64,000 nucleotides of DNA from assembly GCF_002362315.1 (NCBI RefSeq), contig NZ_MTZV01000006.1:1612001-1676000 (forward strand). The letters are read 5' to 3'. Below are positions 61,228-64,000 of this stretch, piece by piece. Within the stretch, counting starts at the first letter, position 1. The number at the start of each line of letters is the position of its first letter. This stretch comes from Paraburkholderia acidicola (GTDB taxonomy: Bacteria; Pseudomonadota; Gammaproteobacteria; Burkholderiales; Burkholderiaceae). Below the pieces are notes generated by a model. The model worked only from the letters and a program-made list of their open reading frames with translations. It made no database searches and had not been told where the DNA came from. A program made the translations under genes and the position numbers.

Positions 61228-62004
61228 TTATTGATCGATGACTGACTGCGCCCAGCTGACCTCAAGATCGGTTTGCGCAAAAACCTGCATGAGCGCCGGG
61301 ACCGGCTCACCGTCGGTCACCAGCCTATCGACCGATTCAGGACCGAACCCGGTGACTAGTGCGCTTTGTCCAAACTTCGCGAGATCCGCGACCACCACCC
61401 GTTGCTCGGCTTGTGCCAGGGCAGCTCGGGAGAATTCAGCGTCGCACAACTGTGAGTACATGAACGCGCCATCGGCGGTAACGCATGAAACAGAAACGAT
61501 CGCATACCGGACACGGAATTGCCGAATGAATGCTAGTGCGACCTCGCCGAATGCCGACGAGTCGTCAGGGCGTAATTCTCCGCCGGTAATGAACACCTTG
61601 TTATCGTTGCGAGGTGCCAGGATGCGGGCGACCTCGGCGGAGTTGGTGACCACCGTCAACCGGTTGTGCTGGCATAGGGCATGCGCGACGTGAACGCACG
61701 TTGTGCCACCATCGATGATCAGCGTGTCGCCATCCTTGATGAGCTGGCTCAGATGGGCCGCAATAGCCTGCTTGGCTTCGCGGTTCTTGAGGATGCGCTG
61801 TTGAAACGGAGGCTCATCGAGATGCGTAGGCAGCACGATGCCACCGTGCACCTTGAGCACTAACCCCTCGGCAATCAGCGGCTTGATGTTGCGACGAATC
61901 GTCTCGTCGGATACATCCAGTGCTTCCGCCAGCTCACCGATCGTGCACGTTTTCTGCGCGCGCACCATGCGCATGATTTCACTTTCTCGTTGTGTCGATA
62001 ACAT
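61228..62004 (-). CDS. DeoR/GlpR-family transcriptional regulator
   Basis: A 258-residue regulator: RESEIMRMVRAQKTCTIGEL and the recognition helix LDVSDETIRRNIKPLIAEGL form the DeoR helix-turn-helix. The C-terminal sugar-phosphate-sensor domain has IDGGTTCVHVAHAL, VVTNSAEVARIL and FITGGELRPDDSSAFGEVAL. It follows the flavoenzyme gene on the minus strand (124 bases downstream of its stop) and is convergent with the importer, so it may control the flavoenzyme operon. Confidence 0.9.
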   Translation of the reverse strand: MLSTQRESEIMRMVRAQKTCTIGELAEALDVSDETIRRNIKPLIAEGLVLKVHGGIVLPTHLDEPPFQQRILKNREAKQAIAAHLSQLIKDGDTLIIDGGTTCVHVAHALCQHNRLTVVTNSAEVARILAPRNDNKVFITGGELRPDDSSAFGEVALAFIRQFRVRYAIVSVSCVTADGAFMYSQLCDAEFSRAALAQAEQRVVVADLAKFGQSALVTGFGPESVDRLVTDGEPVPALMQVFAQTDLEVSWAQSVIDQ

Positions 62005-62127
62005 GGCTGTCGGGAGAACAATCGCTGCGGCCGTCTGGCAAAGACACAGAGTAAATCATCCTGGCGAGATGTTAAATGGCGATGGAGGCGCAAACCGCAC
62101 AACAGGGTGGCTAGGACCCGCGTGCTT

Positions 62128-64000
62128 TCATTTCAGCACCGCCGTGCGTTGAGGATCATAGAGCGGCTTGTCGTGACGCGTCGCAGGATAACGCGCTCCC
62201 ATGATCTCGACGGTGAACTCGCGATCTTCCAGCTCCTCAACCCCGATGTACGCAGCGAAGATATTTTTTCCAACGGTGAAGCCGTAGTCCGCGCTGGTGA
62301 CGCCACCCACGACACGCTCCTCACGCAGCAAGGTTTCGCCACCGAACATCGGTACGTCGCCCACGGTCGAAAACCAGCACAACTTGCGTTTCGGACCGTC
62401 CCGCTTGATCGCAGCAAGTGCCTGGCCCGCGATGAAGTCCACGTTGCCGGCGAGTTTGTCCGCCGCAACACAAAAGCCGAGACCCGCTTCATACGGGTTG
62501 TAGTCCGGAGAAATGTCGCTACCCCAAACCAGAAAATGTTTTTCGATGCGCAGGCTGGAAATTGCCCGATAGCCTACGTTAGCGACACCGAACGCTTTTC
62601 CCGCATCGTGCAGCTTGCGATACAGATCCTGCGCATACTCCGTCGGGACGTGCAGTTCCCAGCCCAGTTCACCCACGTAGGTGACGCGCAGCGCACGGAC
62701 CGGCGCATAACCGATGTCGATTTCTCGCGCGCTCATGTAGGGGAAGGCATCGTTGTCGAGCGGTGCACTGGTCAGCTTTGCCAGAATGTCGCGCGCGTAC
62801 GGACCGCACAGATTGACCACCGCGTACGCCGACGATACGTCCGTAACCGACACCGCGCCATATTTTGCGGCGATCGCCGGCACGTGTGCCTCGAGCGTCG
62901 AGCGGTCGCGGACACCGAGCGCGCTCCCGGTAACGAAGTAGAAGCGCTCCGGCGCAAGCCGCGTGATCGTGACATCACCTTCGATGCCACCACGCTCGTT
63001 GAGCATCTGTGTGTAGATGACGGTGCCGATCGGGCGATCCATATTCGATGCGCACACATACTGCAACAGTGGCAATGCGCCGGGACCGGTCACTTCGTAC
63101 TTGGAGAACGAACTCATGTCGATAAGCGCGGCACGCTCGCGCACCGCACGATGCTCGTTGCCGACGGCTTCGAACCAGCGGCCCCGCCCGAAGCTCGGTG
63201 CATCGTCTGCGAGGATGCCGCCCGTGGCAAACCAGTTCGGTCGTTCGTAGGCGAACTTCGAGCCATATACGGCGCCCTGCATTTTCAGCGTTTCGTACAG
63301 CGGACTGCAGCGTGCGTTACGTGCCGCCGTATTCTCGTGACCCGGGTACGACACCGCGTAGTAGCGCGCGTAACTCTCGATCGCGCGCTCGATCATGAAC
63401 TGTTCGACTACGTGAGGTTGCCCAAAACGGCGCACGTCGAACGGCCACAGATCCATCCCCGGGTCGCCGTCGATGATCCAGTTCGACATCACCGAGCCTG
63501 CTCCGCCCGATGCGGCGATACCCGAAGTAAAGCCACAGCACAGATAGAAGTTGTCGTGCGCAGGCGAGCGGCCGATGATCGGTTCGCCGTCGGCAGTGAT
63601 CGGGATCGGACCGTTGATCATGTCGCGCATGCCGAGCTCGTTGAGAACCGGGATGCGCTTTGCTGCATCGAGGCCGTATTGCTCGAAGCGATCGAAAGAA
63701 GGTTGCAACAACTCCGGGCCGAAATCGAGCGGCATTGGCCTGGTGCCCGTACTACCCCACGGAACCGTTGCGTCTTCCCAGCCACCGACGCACAACGCTC
63801 CCGGTTCTGGCTTGATATAGAAGCGCGCATCGGGGTCGCGCAAGGTCGGGAGATTGTCGGGAACCCGTGCGCTCTTCTCGGTGACGAGGTATTGATGCTC
63901 GACGGCGCAGACTGGAACACGAATGCCCGCCATGCGTGCAATGTCCCGTCCCCACATGCCCGCACAATTGATCACGACGTCGGCTTCGATGATCCCTTGA
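62128..64000 (-). CDS. FAD-dependent dimethylglycine/sarcosine-dehydrogenase-like protein (N terminus beyond window)
   Basis: The frame is open to the window edge; 623 codons are visible. The end of the FAD-binding (DAO) domain is seen as DVVINCAGMWGRDIARMAGI and GFTSGIAASGGAGSVMSNWI, then the FAO_M linker (CSPLYETLKMQGAVYGSKFA), then a GCV_T aminomethyl-folate domain (ALIDMSSFSKYEVTGPGALP) and its C-terminal barrel. This order is that of dimethylglycine and sarcosine dehydrogenases, which oxidise N-methyl groups and pass one-carbon units to folate. The specific amine is unknown. Followed by the DeoR gene. Confidence 0.88.
   Translation of the reverse strand, partial: QGIIEADVVINCAGMWGRDIARMAGIRVPVCAVEHQYLVTEKSARVPDNLPTLRDPDARFYIKPEPGALCVGGWEDATVPWGSTGTRPMPLDFGPELLQPSFDRFEQYGLDAAKRIPVLNELGMRDMINGPIPITADGEPIIGRSPAHDNFYLCCGFTSGIAASGGAGSVMSNWIIDGDPGMDLWPFDVRRFGQPHVVEQFMIERAIESYARYYAVSYPGHENTAARNARCSPLYETLKMQGAVYGSKFAYERPNWFATGGILADDAPSFGRGRWFEAVGNEHRAVRERAALIDMSSFSKYEVTGPGALPLLQYVCASNMDRPIGTVIYTQMLNERGGIEGDVTITRLAPERFYFVTGSALGVRDRSTLEAHVPAIAAKYGAVSVTDVSSAYAVVNLCGPYARDILAKLTSAPLDNDAFPYMSAREIDIGYAPVRALRVTYVGELGWELHVPTEYAQDLYRKLHDAGKAFGVANVGYRAISSLRIEKHFLVWGSDISPDYNPYEAGLGFCVAADKLAGNVDFIAGQALAAIKRDGPKRKLCWFSTVGDVPMFGGETLLREERVVGGVTSADYGFTVGKNIFAAYIGVEELEDREFTVEIMGARYPATRHDKPLYDPQRTAVLK

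Overview
The window looks like a chromosomal or chromid segment of a plant- or soil-associated betaproteobacterium of the Burkholderia group (Paraburkholderia or Caballeronia type). The case rests on gene families: high-GC coding sequence, 16-stranded porins ending in Phe, DUF4148 secreted peptides, an ESPR-type YadA adhesin, a membrane PQQ glucose dehydrogenase, a VgrG/PAAR type VI cargo locus and a CoA-dependent anthranilate pathway. No rRNA, tRNA, CRISPR array or intact insertion sequence was found.

Layout. 1-7.6 kb: an AraC regulator (cut by the edge) divergent from an SDR, two tandem paralogous LuxR-type regulators in an AT-rich stretch, a DoxX protein, a Bcr/CflA-like exporter and a YefM antitoxin whose YoeB toxin survives only as a 3' relic. 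8-14 kb: porin, quinoprotein glucose dehydrogenase (gcd), porin, all on the minus strand, then an SDR. 14.1-15.3 kb: two 5'-truncated genes (ModA-like and LysR) joined head to head. 15.5-22.6 kb: a type VI secretion cargo island. It holds vgrG, a periplasmic protein, a multi-domain peptidoglycan-degrading effector and a second periplasmic protein, with PAAR on the opposite strand. Relics of tssB, a sterol-desaturase-like gene and an HNH nuclease surround it. 22.6-31 kb: an eight-gene, mostly translationally coupled operon that fits aerobic anthranilate (2-aminobenzoate) breakdown as CoA thioesters. 31-41 kb: general metabolic and resistance genes (GST, HxlR, VOC, DHA2 exporter, AraC/GyrI, P450, alpha/beta hydrolase, three small exported peptides, CcdA plus TlpA-like thioredoxin). 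41.6-46 kb: a 1286-residue trimeric autotransporter adhesin built on an 87-nt repeat, followed by a receiver-less OmpR-type DNA-binding protein. 46-58 kb: an island of exported hydrolases (HSL esterase, GH5 endoglycoceramidase-like, SGNH lipoprotein, pectin-acetylesterase-like, Tat-exported phospholipase C, GH29 fucosidase) with an AraC regulator. 58-64 kb: IclR, RraA-like aldolase, MFS importer, DeoR regulator and a partial dimethylglycine/sarcosine-dehydrogenase-like flavoenzyme.

How it works together. The segment is accessory in character: surface attachment, contact-dependent killing, attack on host or plant polymers and lipids, and uptake and oxidation of sugars and aromatic acids, each with a local regulator. 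The most unusual parts are the type VI island (a predicted lysozyme-like plus LysM plus NlpC/P60-like effector between two candidate immunity genes, beside a gene graveyard) and the secreted hydrolase block. Several relics (yoeB, tssB, the ModA/LysR junction, the HNH fragment and an rraA-like 5' fragment) show repeated local deletion.
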